DNA of 64,000 bases. Origin: Hyphomicrobium facile. Its GTDB lineage: Bacteria > Pseudomonadota > Alphaproteobacteria > Rhizobiales > Hyphomicrobiaceae. The DNA lies in contig NZ_FPCH01000001.1 in NCBI RefSeq assembly GCF_900116175.1, positions 1,242,501 through 1,306,500 of the forward strand, read 5' to 3'. The stretch's first letter is position 1, and every line of letters starts with the position of its first letter. This document shows positions 26,085-34,270 of the stretch, in pieces. A program made the position numbers and the translations under genes. The notes beneath the pieces are model-generated. The model had not been told where the DNA came from. It searched no databases and saw nothing but the letters and a program-made list of their open reading frames with translations.

Positions 26085-26500
26085 TCACCACCAGCTCGTT
26101 AAAGAAGACCAGACCGCCAAGATCCTTGCGGTAAGCTTGCCCCGCGATCCGACAATCGACGGTCGTGCGGCGATGGCGTCGCGTCGGTCGCGTGCCTGCA
26201 CGGCCGCGATTTGCTTCGCATTGAAAGCACCCGCCCAGCGGATTTGTCCACGTTCGATCCAATAGTGCGAGCGGCACGGAAGGCTCCAATTCCCGATAGA
26301 TGGATACAGCGAAACTCTGTCACCGTCTTCGACCAATCTCCATTTGGCGGGGTTGAGAGGGTCACCACCTCATGGCCGCAACCGCAACAGCACAAGTGCA
26401 TCGCGGTTGCGAAGCGGCTGGAGACGTACAGCACACCGACCTCAAGCTTATCGGGCACTGAATCTATGTGCTTAATTTTAAGGCGGGTGATACGTGTCAT
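26085..26500 (-). pseudogene. DUF6527-type protein, frameshifted
   Basis: Starts at ATG 26500, overlapping the E1-like gene stop by four bases (ATGA). Frame one reads MTRITRLKIKHIDSVPDKL and a cysteine-rich LCCCGCGHEVV, then loses sense near 26360. Another frame continues smoothly as LNPAKWRLVEDGDRVSLYPS, then SLPCRSHYWIERGQIRW, to a stop at 26085. Adding one C to the CCC run at 26359-26361 (minus strand) joins them into about 138 residues with Cys-rich and C-SHYW blocks typical of DUF6527 partners of multiubiquitin genes. It is either a true one-base deletion or a sequencing error. Confidence 0.65.
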
Positions 26501-27669
26501 TCGTCACCCTCGGTAACGATATCGCCCGACGCAATGGAGTAGCCGCGGTAGGAAGCCTTGCGCATGTCGTGATAGATGCCGACGAGCTGCTTCCAGCGAA
26601 TGACGGCGAGCGCGGCATTGAGCGCGTTGAGCTCGGCGGACTGGATGTTTGCCGAGTAGGCGTTGAGACCGCCGTCATCAGTGGCATAGGAGATGCGCGC
26701 AACCGCCGCCTGTCTCGTTTCTGGCGTGCTGCATACAGTCCTGACGATGCCGCCGAGCTTATCGTCAGTGACGAGAACACCCATGCCGACCTCGATGAAG
26801 CATGTGCCGCTGGAAGTGAGCCGTTCGACGGCCTTGCGCTTGGCGTCACCGGTGTCCATGCAGACGAATACGAAATCCAGCCCGTCGAGAAGATGCAGGT
26901 TGCCATCGTCGATGTTGATGTCGTGCAGCACGATGCCGCGGTGCATCCTCCTGTAGATGGCACCGAGATAATCGGTCTTCTTAGGTTTCGATGTGAGGTC
27001 CGCAAGTGATGGCGCGCCCGGCGAGCGGAAGGCGTTGTGGTTTAGAAAGAGATCGCCGTCGATGACCCGTATCTCGGCGACCAAGGTCTTGGCGACGAGA
27101 TCGAACACGTAGCTGCCGGTGCCGCCGGCACCGAGGATACCAATCTTGAGGCCCGCGACGCGCGCGTTGATGGCAGCGATGCCGGCCCGGCTCGATGCCG
27201 TATCGGCATACTCGAATACGCTGTCGCCTGGATCGGCGGGGATCGCAGGAAAGGTCTGCGCTTTCGCGTTCGGGTCGATCATGGCGGCCTCGCCTGCGAT
27301 GCGGCCCACATAGGTCCTCACCTTGTGATGATAGTCGCGGTAGTCGGCCTTGGCAGAGAACGTGTGATCGATCTGGAGGCCTTCTGCGAGTTGCTCTACG
27401 TTCGAGGCGTTGGCAATCGTGGTGATCTTCGTGCCGCTCGCGTGGCACGGGTGTTCGCCGATCCAGTAGGCGATGTGCGAGTGCGGCTTAGAGGCCGTCT
27501 CGCCTGCGAGATCAAGCGGCATCACGAGGATGCCGCTCGAAACGGACTTGTTGCTGGTGACGAAGGGAACGTCACGGACGAGTAGGTGACCGCCCATGAT
27601 GGCAAGATCGAAGCCCTCATCTTCGAGGTGCTGCAGATCGGGACTACGAGCGATTAGTCGGCGTGACAT
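26497..27669 (-). CDS. E1-like ThiF adenylyltransferase with N-terminal extension domain
   Basis: 390 residues from ATG 27669, overlapping the multiubiquitin gene by 26 bases. The C-terminal half is a ThiF/E1 Rossmann domain: ILGAGGTGSYVFD (GxGGxG at about 180-185), VIDGD near 203, NHNAFR with the conserved N and R near 210, and FVCMDTGDAKR near 268. There is no CxxC zinc pair. The N-terminal half (about 1-150) has SHIAYWIGEHPCHASGT, whose cysteine 75 could be a thioester or transfer site; this resembles the domain called DUF6791 in databases. Predicted to activate the neighbouring ubiquitin-like protein by adenylation. Confidence 0.85.
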   Translation of the reverse strand: MSRRLIARSPDLQHLEDEGFDLAIMGGHLLVRDVPFVTSNKSVSSGILVMPLDLAGETASKPHSHIAYWIGEHPCHASGTKITTIANASNVEQLAEGLQIDHTFSAKADYRDYHHKVRTYVGRIAGEAAMIDPNAKAQTFPAIPADPGDSVFEYADTASSRAGIAAINARVAGLKIGILGAGGTGSYVFDLVAKTLVAEIRVIDGDLFLNHNAFRSPGAPSLADLTSKPKKTDYLGAIYRRMHRGIVLHDINIDDGNLHLLDGLDFVFVCMDTGDAKRKAVERLTSSGTCFIEVGMGVLVTDDKLGGIVRTVCSTPETRQAAVARISYATDDGGLNAYSANIQSAELNALNAALAVIRWKQLVGIYHDMRKASYRGYSIASGDIVTEGDE

Positions 27670-28315
27670 CGAATTCCATCCCATTCTTGATCTTGACGGA
27701 CTGGCCCTCAAGGAGAGTGCCGGAGGCGTTGGCTTCTGGGCCGCGGGTGAACTGGATCGTGAACTGCACGCCTTCCCCCGTCGGCGGCTTCTCAAAGGCA
27801 AGCAAGATCAGCTCCTCGAAGGTGAGGCTCTCCTTGGAGGTAGTTTTGCGCCTGGTGTTGACGACGATGACGAAGGTGCGGGCCCGAGTGACGAGGTGCT
27901 CGGTTCCTTGCTCGTCGAGCCGCACGATGCTGCCCTTTTCGATGACCGTCTCGGTGCCGTCATGGCGGCGCTGCACGATGTCTTTTCCGATGTCCGCCGG
28001 TCCGAGCAGTTTTTCGAGGATGGAGCCCGAAATGCTAGGCTCTCCCCAGCCGAGCTGGCGGGTGTCGAGCGTGAAGCGGTAGAGGCGGTCGGAATGAAAG
28101 GCGATGAACTTGCGCGTTTCGTTCGCCGTATGCTCCGTCAGACGCACATCCTCGAAGTCGCCATTGGGCATGATGCCGAGGAGAATGTGCTCATCCGGCG
28201 GGATCAGCCCGACGGCGGCGAGAATCTCGGCGCCGGTCGGATTCGGGTGATCGATCTTGACGGTCTTGGCGTCGAGTGTAGCGTCGGTCACGCTGTAGCG
28301 GTGTTGTTGAGGCAC
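27644..28315 (-). CDS. Multiubiquitin-domain protein (three beta-grasp repeats)
   Basis: 223 residues with a GTG start at 28315, eleven bases after AGGAG. The sequence divides into three related beta-grasp units, about residues 5-75, 76-145 and 146-223. Each opens with a hydrophobic strand (YSVTDATLD, YRFTLDTRQ, TFVIVVNTR), has a helix with a hydrophobic face and closes with a GxxV-type strand. This is the architecture of the bacterial multiubiquitin family. The C-terminus ends TPTNRS, not Gly-Gly, so trimming or a different conjugation chemistry is needed if it is transferred to targets. First gene of a coupled trio with the E1-like and DUF6527 genes. Confidence 0.85.
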   Translation of the reverse strand: MPQQHRYSVTDATLDAKTVKIDHPNPTGAEILAAVGLIPPDEHILLGIMPNGDFEDVRLTEHTANETRKFIAFHSDRLYRFTLDTRQLGWGEPSISGSILEKLLGPADIGKDIVQRRHDGTETVIEKGSIVRLDEQGTEHLVTRARTFVIVVNTRRKTTSKESLTFEELILLAFEKPPTGEGVQFTIQFTRGPEANASGTLLEGQSVKIKNGMEFDVTPTNRS

Positions 28316-28408
28316 GCTTTTGAACTCCTGAGCGTTGCCGGCGCGGAGGTTTGCGGCGGCTTCTGATCAGGCAATCGCAGCGACATTCATGAACCGGAAA
28401 GCTCAGCG

Positions 28409-31400
28409 TCAAATTTTTGCCGAGATCGCGCCATCGGGCAGTGCGCCGCAATGGAAGAGGTGCGGGCAGCGTGGACAACGTCGATCGACCGGTTGGCGGA
28501 TAAAGGCGCCTTGGCGAATGTTGGCGACGGCGGTTTCAGCTTTGACCCGACGGTTGGCCAGGACCTTGGGGGAGATCTCCGCGGGCGTGGTGGTCGCGGA
28601 CGTCAGATGCACGACTTCGACGACGGTCTGGGGGCCATACGCGGCGCGGGCCGCGAGCAGCAGGACGGTATAGTCCAGCCCGTCAAATTCTTCCGAACTC
28701 TTGCGTCCGGTCTTCACCTTCCTCACCGCTACGGCACCATCGGCTCTGCGCACGATGTGATTGGGAACGGCAGTGACACGGCTTTGACCGAGCGCGAGCG
28801 TCAGCGGCTTTGGCTCGACGAGGGGGCCGGCCGTGCGTGAGCCGAGGAGGTACGAAAGCAGCTCCCCTGCGATACGCCGATAGTCAGATGCAAAGGGATG
28901 ATCGACAGGCCCGTTTGCCTGCCAGGCGGCATCGAGTTGCGTTTCGGCGACGCCGGGCTCGGGGTTGCTGGCCGGAAAGGATTCCGAGACCCAATCGAGG
29001 ACTGATTGCAAAGCGTCATGCATGCGAGTGAAGGCCGTCTCGGAGCGGCGGCCTCCGAGTTTGAGGACATGCGTGTAGAAGAAACGCCGCGGACAATCCT
29101 CGAACTGCCCGAGTTGGTGATCGGTGAGCGCGGGCGGCGTGGTCCAGGTGATGGCTACATCCTCGATAGCAGGCGATGGTCCGGCAATGGAACGCGGCGT
29201 CCGCACCATGTCCAGATGTGCGGTGAACCGATCCAGAAAGAGTGACGGATTGCGCTTTTTGCCACCTGGCTGCAGCGACGAGGCCGACAGGTGGAGCTCG
29301 TCACGTGCGCGGGAGAGTGCGACGAACAGGACGCACTCCTGCTCCTGGTCGTGACCCTGTTTGAGGACTTCGAGGCCAGGGAGATTCTCGGCGCTGGAGA
29401 TTAGCCCGTCTGGTGGCGGACACCGGGGCGCCCGATTGGGAAGGGGCATCTTGCTTGCGATCAGGTCGGGCAGGTGGACGATCGGGAACTCGAGCCCCTT
29501 GCTGCCGTGAATGGTCATCAGGTGCACGGCGTCGATGGACTGCGCCGCGGCGGGAAGCTGCCGCAGCTCGCGGTCGTCTGAGATGAGGATGAGCCGGCGG
29601 ATTCGGTCGAGGAAGCGCCGGATCGGCGCTCCCCGGGCGGACGGCTGCACTTGTGCGAAGGCCAGCAGCTGCCAGATCGCGATGGCTTGCATACGGGATG
29701 CAACGTCGCTTGCGCCGTGCAGCGTGCGTGCGATTCCCGGCTTGTCGAGGACAAGTGCAGTCAGCACGTCCCATGGGCGCGAAGCTAAGTCGAAAGAGGA
29801 GAGAGCATCCGCAAGGTCCGCGATAGCCTGGCGCCCTGCTGCAGAGATATGCGGAACGGCTGTCGCTATCCGTCGCCAGTCGAGTGGCCTTGCCGACGTC
29901 TCGCGCAACATGCGCGTCAGCGTTTGGACGTCGGCGAGCGGCATACGGCTCGCATCCAGCGTCGCGACCGAGACGAGCGCCGGTGCAAAGGGGTCCTGGA
30001 GGAGCGAAAGGAGAGCGAGCAGGGATTTGATCTCTGGTCGTTCGAACAGGCCGCCAAGATAGAGGACAGGGATTCCGCGGGCTTCGAGACCGGATGCAAA
30101 CTGAGCGAGGCGTCCGTTGCTGACGCAAAGCACAGCCTGGTCGCGATAGCTCGCGCCGGTTGTCTTGGCATCCTCTATCGCTGCGGCTACGACGCCGATC
30201 TCATCTTCGGGAGTGCCGGCGACGCGAAGCTTGGGCCGTACTCCGCTGGCGCCGCGGTTTGGATCGAGGTCAACCGGCAAGGCTGAATGAGACGCCAGCA
30301 TGGTCCGGGCGAACGCCTGGAACGTAGTGATGATCTCCTGCCTCGATCGGTAATTGACCGCAAGCGGCGCTGCCTCTGCGCCAGAAAAGTCTGTTGCGAA
30401 GGACGCCATGTTGGCCGAGGAGGCACCACGAAAGCGGTAGATGGACTGCCGGGCGTCGCCTACGACCCAGATGCGATTACCGGGCTGGCGCAGCTGCTGA
30501 AGCAGTCGCACGCTTGCTCGGTTTACATCCTGGTATTCGTCGACGATGATGTGACGATGGCGGTTTGCGAGCACGGCACGGGCATCTGCGTCGTTTTCCA
30601 CGAGCCTTACAGGCATCGCGACGAGGTCGCCGAAGTCGACCATGCCCTTCTCGTTCAGGATCTTCTCGTAGACCTCGTAGACCTGGGCGACCTCCACACA
30701 TTTTTCGGCCCGTTCGCGAGCGTCGGGATCGCTCCCGGCCTTCGCAAGCATGGCATCGGCAGACTCGCGATACCGCTTCGCATCGGCGACTTCGTCCTTG
30801 GCACGCGAGATGCCGGCGAGGATATCGGCGAGAACGAGAGTCGGGTCCCATAGATTGCGGAAATGGCGCAAGGGGAGCCGTGCGAGCTCGTCCTCAAGCA
30901 ACTCGATCGCCTCGCTGCGATCAATTAGGCGGGGAGCTTCAGCCAAACCCAGGCGCTCGTGGAAGCGCCGAATGACGTCGAGGCCGAAGGAATGGAATGT
31001 TCCTGCCCAGATACCGGCGGCAGCTTCGGGGTGCTTGCGTTCCAGGCGGTGGATCAGCTCGGCTGCAGCCTTGTTGGAAAAAGTAAGCGCGAGGATCGAC
31101 TCCGGCGCGACGCCATCATGCAGAAGACTATCGATGTGATGAACGAGCGTCTGCGTCTTTCCCGTGCCTGGGCCGGCTTGCAGTTGGAATGCAAGTCCGC
31201 GTTTGGCAGCGGCAGCGGCCTGGGAGTGATCGAGCGGTTTCTCGGGCTTGGCCTCAGTGGAGGAGTCCGCCGACGGCACCTCTGGGAGCAACAGGGCATC
31301 GAGCAGTTGCTGCGTGATGACTTCGAGAGGTGCCTTCTGACGTGAGGCGATGGCCTGACGCGATAAGCTCTGATCAAGATAGAGGCCACGAAGCCATGTG

Positions 31401-31825
31401 CGCGGGAGCAGAAATTCGCGCGCAAAGAGATCCATACGAACTTCGCGGCGTTCGCGGCGCGAATAATCGACCACTCGCTCGGCGGCAGACATGGCTTCGG
31501 TAGAATTGGGTTGGTTGAAATGAGAGACCACATCATCGCGGTCGCCGCCTTCGAGCACGACATGGCCGATCTCGTGGGCGATGAGTAACGCCCGCTGGAA
31601 ATCGGTCGCGTCTTTCACAACCAGGATATGCGCAGCCTGGTGATCGAACGATGCCCTGCCGCCCTTGAGCCCGGGATGTTCGGGCGCGACGAAGTAGACT
31701 TCGAGATTGCGCCGATCAACCTCAGCCATGGCGAAGGCGAGCGGCTGCCCCGGATCGTGGCCAGCAGCTACGGCCTGAGAGTGGAGGCGGGCGGCCGCCT
31801 GACGTGCAGTCTCGGCGGCATCCAT
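28409..31825 (-). CDS. ImmA/IrrE metallopeptidase - UvrD helicase - Cas4/AddB-like nuclease fusion
   Basis: 1138 residues in three parts. Residues 1-180 are an ImmA/IrrE-type zinc peptidase with HEIGH at 84-88 and a downstream E..LFAREFLLP element. Residues about 195-850 are a UvrD/Rep helicase: GPGTGKT at 218-224, IIVDEYQDVNR, VNYRSRQE, MTIHGSKGLEFP and LFVALSRARDEL. The end is a PD-(D/E)xK-like module with CPRRFF and a late CPRCPHLFHC, the four cysteines that bind Fe-S in Cas4/AddB relatives. It starts three bases after the 198-residue gene and lies 93 bases before the multiubiquitin gene. Probably a regulated DNA-processing effector; the peptidase may cleave a partner protein. Confidence 0.85.
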   Translation of the reverse strand: MDAAETARQAAARLHSQAVAAGHDPGQPLAFAMAEVDRRNLEVYFVAPEHPGLKGGRASFDHQAAHILVVKDATDFQRALLIAHEIGHVVLEGGDRDDVVSHFNQPNSTEAMSAAERVVDYSRRERREVRMDLFAREFLLPRTWLRGLYLDQSLSRQAIASRQKAPLEVITQQLLDALLLPEVPSADSSTEAKPEKPLDHSQAAAAAKRGLAFQLQAGPGTGKTQTLVHHIDSLLHDGVAPESILALTFSNKAAAELIHRLERKHPEAAAGIWAGTFHSFGLDVIRRFHERLGLAEAPRLIDRSEAIELLEDELARLPLRHFRNLWDPTLVLADILAGISRAKDEVADAKRYRESADAMLAKAGSDPDARERAEKCVEVAQVYEVYEKILNEKGMVDFGDLVAMPVRLVENDADARAVLANRHRHIIVDEYQDVNRASVRLLQQLRQPGNRIWVVGDARQSIYRFRGASSANMASFATDFSGAEAAPLAVNYRSRQEIITTFQAFARTMLASHSALPVDLDPNRGASGVRPKLRVAGTPEDEIGVVAAAIEDAKTTGASYRDQAVLCVSNGRLAQFASGLEARGIPVLYLGGLFERPEIKSLLALLSLLQDPFAPALVSVATLDASRMPLADVQTLTRMLRETSARPLDWRRIATAVPHISAAGRQAIADLADALSSFDLASRPWDVLTALVLDKPGIARTLHGASDVASRMQAIAIWQLLAFAQVQPSARGAPIRRFLDRIRRLILISDDRELRQLPAAAQSIDAVHLMTIHGSKGLEFPIVHLPDLIASKMPLPNRAPRCPPPDGLISSAENLPGLEVLKQGHDQEQECVLFVALSRARDELHLSASSLQPGGKKRNPSLFLDRFTAHLDMVRTPRSIAGPSPAIEDVAITWTTPPALTDHQLGQFEDCPRRFFYTHVLKLGGRRSETAFTRMHDALQSVLDWVSESFPASNPEPGVAETQLDAAWQANGPVDHPFASDYRRIAGELLSYLLGSRTAGPLVEPKPLTLALGQSRVTAVPNHIVRRADGAVAVRKVKTGRKSSEEFDGLDYTVLLLAARAAYGPQTVVEVVHLTSATTTPAEISPKVLANRRVKAETAVANIRQGAFIRQPVDRRCPRCPHLFHCGALPDGAISAKI

Positions 31826-31828
31826 TGC

Positions 31829-32425
31829 TCAATCCATGAAAGCTCTGAGTTTTTGTTGCTGCTCATCATCGAGGTCGGAGTTTCCTATGGCGTCCGCAAA
31901 CGCGATGCGTTTGTCCGCTCCGGGCTTCTGGTCGGACTTGAAACGCTCGCTGGCTGCGACCATCGGCGGTCGGGCGAGATCATCCATCACGGCCGACACC
32001 GTGCTGGACAGCTCCCTGGCGAGTAGCTCGACAAACCGGCGAGGGATGGTGGTGGCATCGATGATGCGGTCGCGCAGCTGAACTAGGAAAAGGGTGTTGA
32101 CGCCTATGCGTTTGGCAAGCGCCCGGAATTCGGCCGGCGGCAGAGCGGCGATCAGGCTTCCGGCGGCACCGAGACTCTTAGTCTCCAGCGAAGTGGCGCT
32201 CGACCTGAATGTCTCCCAGGCACGGTCGACGGTAGCATCCTGCGGTGAGCAGCAGGCGTCCTCACGAAGCGGAACGATCATCAGCTCAACGGCGAGATCA
32301 GCGAGTGCGCCGGCGTACCCCGGGTAGCGACGAACGTATTCTGCAAGCGTAGCTGGGCTTGCATCGTTTTCGCAGGAGAAGGCGAGCAAGACGTCCTCTT
32401 GGGCTGGACTGGTCTGACTGGTCAT
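31829..32425 (-). CDS. Hypothetical protein between sigma factor and peptidase-helicase genes
   Basis: 198 residues, mostly helical and acidic in composition, with no motif I recognise. The ATG overlaps the sigma-factor stop by four bases (32422-32425) and its own stop is three bases from the next start, so it is translationally coupled to both. By position it could be an anti-sigma factor or the substrate of the HEIGH peptidase, as ImmR is for ImmA; that is inference. Confidence 0.6.
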   Translation of the reverse strand: MTSQTSPAQEDVLLAFSCENDASPATLAEYVRRYPGYAGALADLAVELMIVPLREDACCSPQDATVDRAWETFRSSATSLETKSLGAAGSLIAALPPAEFRALAKRIGVNTLFLVQLRDRIIDATTIPRRFVELLARELSSTVSAVMDDLARPPMVAASERFKSDQKPGADKRIAFADAIGNSDLDDEQQQKLRAFMD

Positions 32426-33201
32426 GACGCATACTCCCCTGCAAGGGCCTTTCTGAGCTTGAAGATCGCGCGGTCGCGTCGGTTGCGGACGGTTTTTTCA
32501 GTGCAACCCAACAGCTTGGCTATTGTCACGGCACCAGGTTCCTTGCCGTCGATCGGTATGCCTTTGAGCATGAGGCCGATCACTGTTTTCTCGTCGTTCG
32601 GCAAGTGGTCAATCGCAGCGACGAGGTCAGACCGGAAAGCCGGATCATCGAATTTTTCGCGCGATTGGCCAAGGAACGCTTCTGCTGCCCGCTCGACGGC
32701 GGCCGTCGGCTCGCCGGTGTTGGCGTCGTCAATCGGCTCGGTCCTGAGGCGCTCAGGACCGAGTTTGCGAAGCACGTCGACGCGCAAAGCTGCCAGGGCC
32801 TTATCGAAGACGACCTCGAAAATGTCGAGCCGATCGCCACCCTGGGTTCGGTCTTGCGCGATCATTGTGGCGAACCTGCTTGCAATTTCGGCGCGGATCT
32901 CGTCGACGTTGCGGTATTGAGAGGTTGAGATGGCGTTGCGCGACAAGGATTCGACGCGCGCGAGCAGGATGCGGAAGAGTGCCTCGAAGTGGCTGTCGCG
33001 GTTGTCCTGGCGCGTCGCCCGGATCGCGTGGAGGAGTACCTCAGACGGCAAATATATCGGGTCGTGTCGGTTTGTAATGCTGAACCGCGAGAGCAACGCG
33101 GCACGGTCGAGCATGGCGACCTCGTCGATGAGCTGGTCGACGGTGGTCTGCCGGCGGTAGCGCACGCCATTGGCGTTGGTCTTGGTCAGTGGGGGCGGCA
33201 T
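32422..33201 (-). CDS. Sigma-70-like transcription factor of the island
   Basis: 259 residues. The C-terminal part shows a sigma region 4 helix-turn-helix: DHLPNDEKTVIGLMLKG, then GAVTIAKLLGCTEKTVRNRRDRAIFKLRKAL. The N-terminal part (about 40-140), with LFRILLARVESLSRN and an acidic stretch, plausibly forms region 2. It heads the six-gene minus-strand series that ends with the ubiquitin-like genes, so it probably controls that operon. It differs from the usual compact ECF factors by its longer N-terminus. Confidence 0.75.
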   Translation of the reverse strand: MPPPLTKTNANGVRYRRQTTVDQLIDEVAMLDRAALLSRFSITNRHDPIYLPSEVLLHAIRATRQDNRDSHFEALFRILLARVESLSRNAISTSQYRNVDEIRAEIASRFATMIAQDRTQGGDRLDIFEVVFDKALAALRVDVLRKLGPERLRTEPIDDANTGEPTAAVERAAEAFLGQSREKFDDPAFRSDLVAAIDHLPNDEKTVIGLMLKGIPIDGKEPGAVTIAKLLGCTEKTVRNRRDRAIFKLRKALAGEYAS

Positions 33202-33769
33202 CGCGCGTCTCGTGGAGCCGGCGCAGGAACGCCTGGCAAATGCAAATTTGAGGGAATAGCGACGAGAATCGCTCTGCGATCATCCTACTTACGAGTCATC
33301 GTTTTCTCAACGTGCATCTCTCTGGATTCGCAATTCACGGTAGAGCAGCCCCGTGGCGCTCTCGACTTCGGGCAAGCCGGCGAATGAGGTAGCAGGTCGT
33401 GTCCGGTTCGAGCGTGGCGAGCGCCTGATTGAGGTCGAGTGAAATGGCGTTGGTCGCAGACCAGAGCGCGCCGCCAGTTAGTTATTCTCTCCGGCCTCCT
33501 CGACTGCGGACGCTGTACTTCAGTAACTGGAGCTGATCTACAGCATTTGTGAGCCGCTCGGTTACGGAGCAACCGACGTCTGAAATGGGATTGAGCGCGA
33601 ACGTCAGTGCGTCATCGCTTCCGGCGCTGACCTTCACCCCGTCCGATGCACCCGCGCGTAATTGCGAACGGTCCATTGGCATTCCGACACATCGGATAAC
33701 CCATTGATAGCGCGTGGTAGGTATATGGCCATAAAAGTCGGAATGGCCATTGATCTACAACATAAATGC
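33202..33769. other. Upstream region of the island's sigma-led operon, up to attR
   Basis: 568 bases. It must contain the promoter of the sigma-led operon. Short minus-strand frames around 33340-33480 and 33482-33682 look partly coding but lack ribosome binding sites and recognisable motifs; they may be decayed genes. Confidence 0.4.
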
Positions 33770-33820
33770 GCTGACTCTTAATCAGCGGGTCCACGGTTCG
33801 AGCCCGTGATCACCCACCAA
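33770..33820 (+). repeat. attR-like repeat: duplicated 3' part of tRNA-Lys
   Basis: A 51-base perfect copy of 8273-8323. The bases before it do not complete a tRNA, so this is the displaced 3' fragment that marks the distal end of the island. Confidence 0.95.
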
Positions 33821-34270
33821 ATATTGGAAATCTCGGAGAGATTTTCGCGATACGTTTTACATTTGCAGCAGACTATCAGAAATTCGTTCGCCGCAATGTT
33901 CGGCTCTTATTCTGATATCAGACCGAACAATCTTTCACTCTCGATCTCCGCTTTGGGCCAATAGCGGCCCGGAAAGCAATTGGCCTAATCAACATGATCA
34001 GGCTCGTATTTTGCCCTTAGGGGCATTCAGGCATCCCAGTGCTCTTCTCCGATAGTCAGACATGAGTCCCCGGACGCGTCTGCTGGCATACATATTGCGA
34101 ATAACCCGTATGCTGTCGGGGCGCCTTTCTGAAAAATCCAATGCTTCGCGGCACTTGTAGAAGATGATCGATACGCGCGCCTTATTGCGTGTATCGCATC
34201 ATTGCCAAACTTGTGCGCAGACGCGGTTACGGTTGAACAAGAACTGAGCACAATCAGCGAGCCGAAAGCG
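33821..34270. other. Intergenic region between attR and glutaminase gene
   Basis: 450 bases with no supported gene. A TCCGC-TTTGGGCCAATAGCGG element near 33946-33971 resembles another at 39279-39308. The right end presumably carries the glutaminase promoter. Confidence 0.4.

Larger units (their letters stand above)
8324..33820. mobile_element. Integrated genomic island in tRNA-Lys, about 25.5 kb
   Basis: The element is bounded by the 51-bp repeat. An integrase and a small DNA-binding gene lie at the tRNA end, and the cargo is of defence type. Core genes resume on both sides: the mreB-rodA operon and tRNA at left, glutaminase at right. No phage structural, replication or conjugation genes are seen, so mobilisation would depend on the integrase and perhaps a helper. 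Several genes are broken (10312-10548, 13307-13810, 26085-26500), which suggests a resident rather than fresh insertion. Confidence 0.92.

Noticed and set aside
26497-28315. Calling the ubiquitin-like genes a Bil system or a thiamine/molybdopterin operon
   Set aside because: There is no separate E2 or JAB gene, and no ThiS/MoaD-type single-domain carrier or cofactor-synthesis gene; the UBL is a triple-repeat protein.
33482-33682. A 66-codon minus-strand frame near attR
   Set aside because: Composition is somewhat coding-like, but no ribosome binding site or recognisable domain; it may be a remnant, not a supported gene.
8356-33769. CRISPR array or cas genes in the defence-type island
   Set aside because: No regularly spaced repeats were seen; the Cas4-like domain at 28409 is part of a UvrD fusion, as in AddB-type proteins.
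33770-33820. A second tRNA-Lys gene
   Set aside because: Only the anticodon-stem-to-CCA part is present; the acceptor 5' strand and D arm are missing, so it is an att duplicate.
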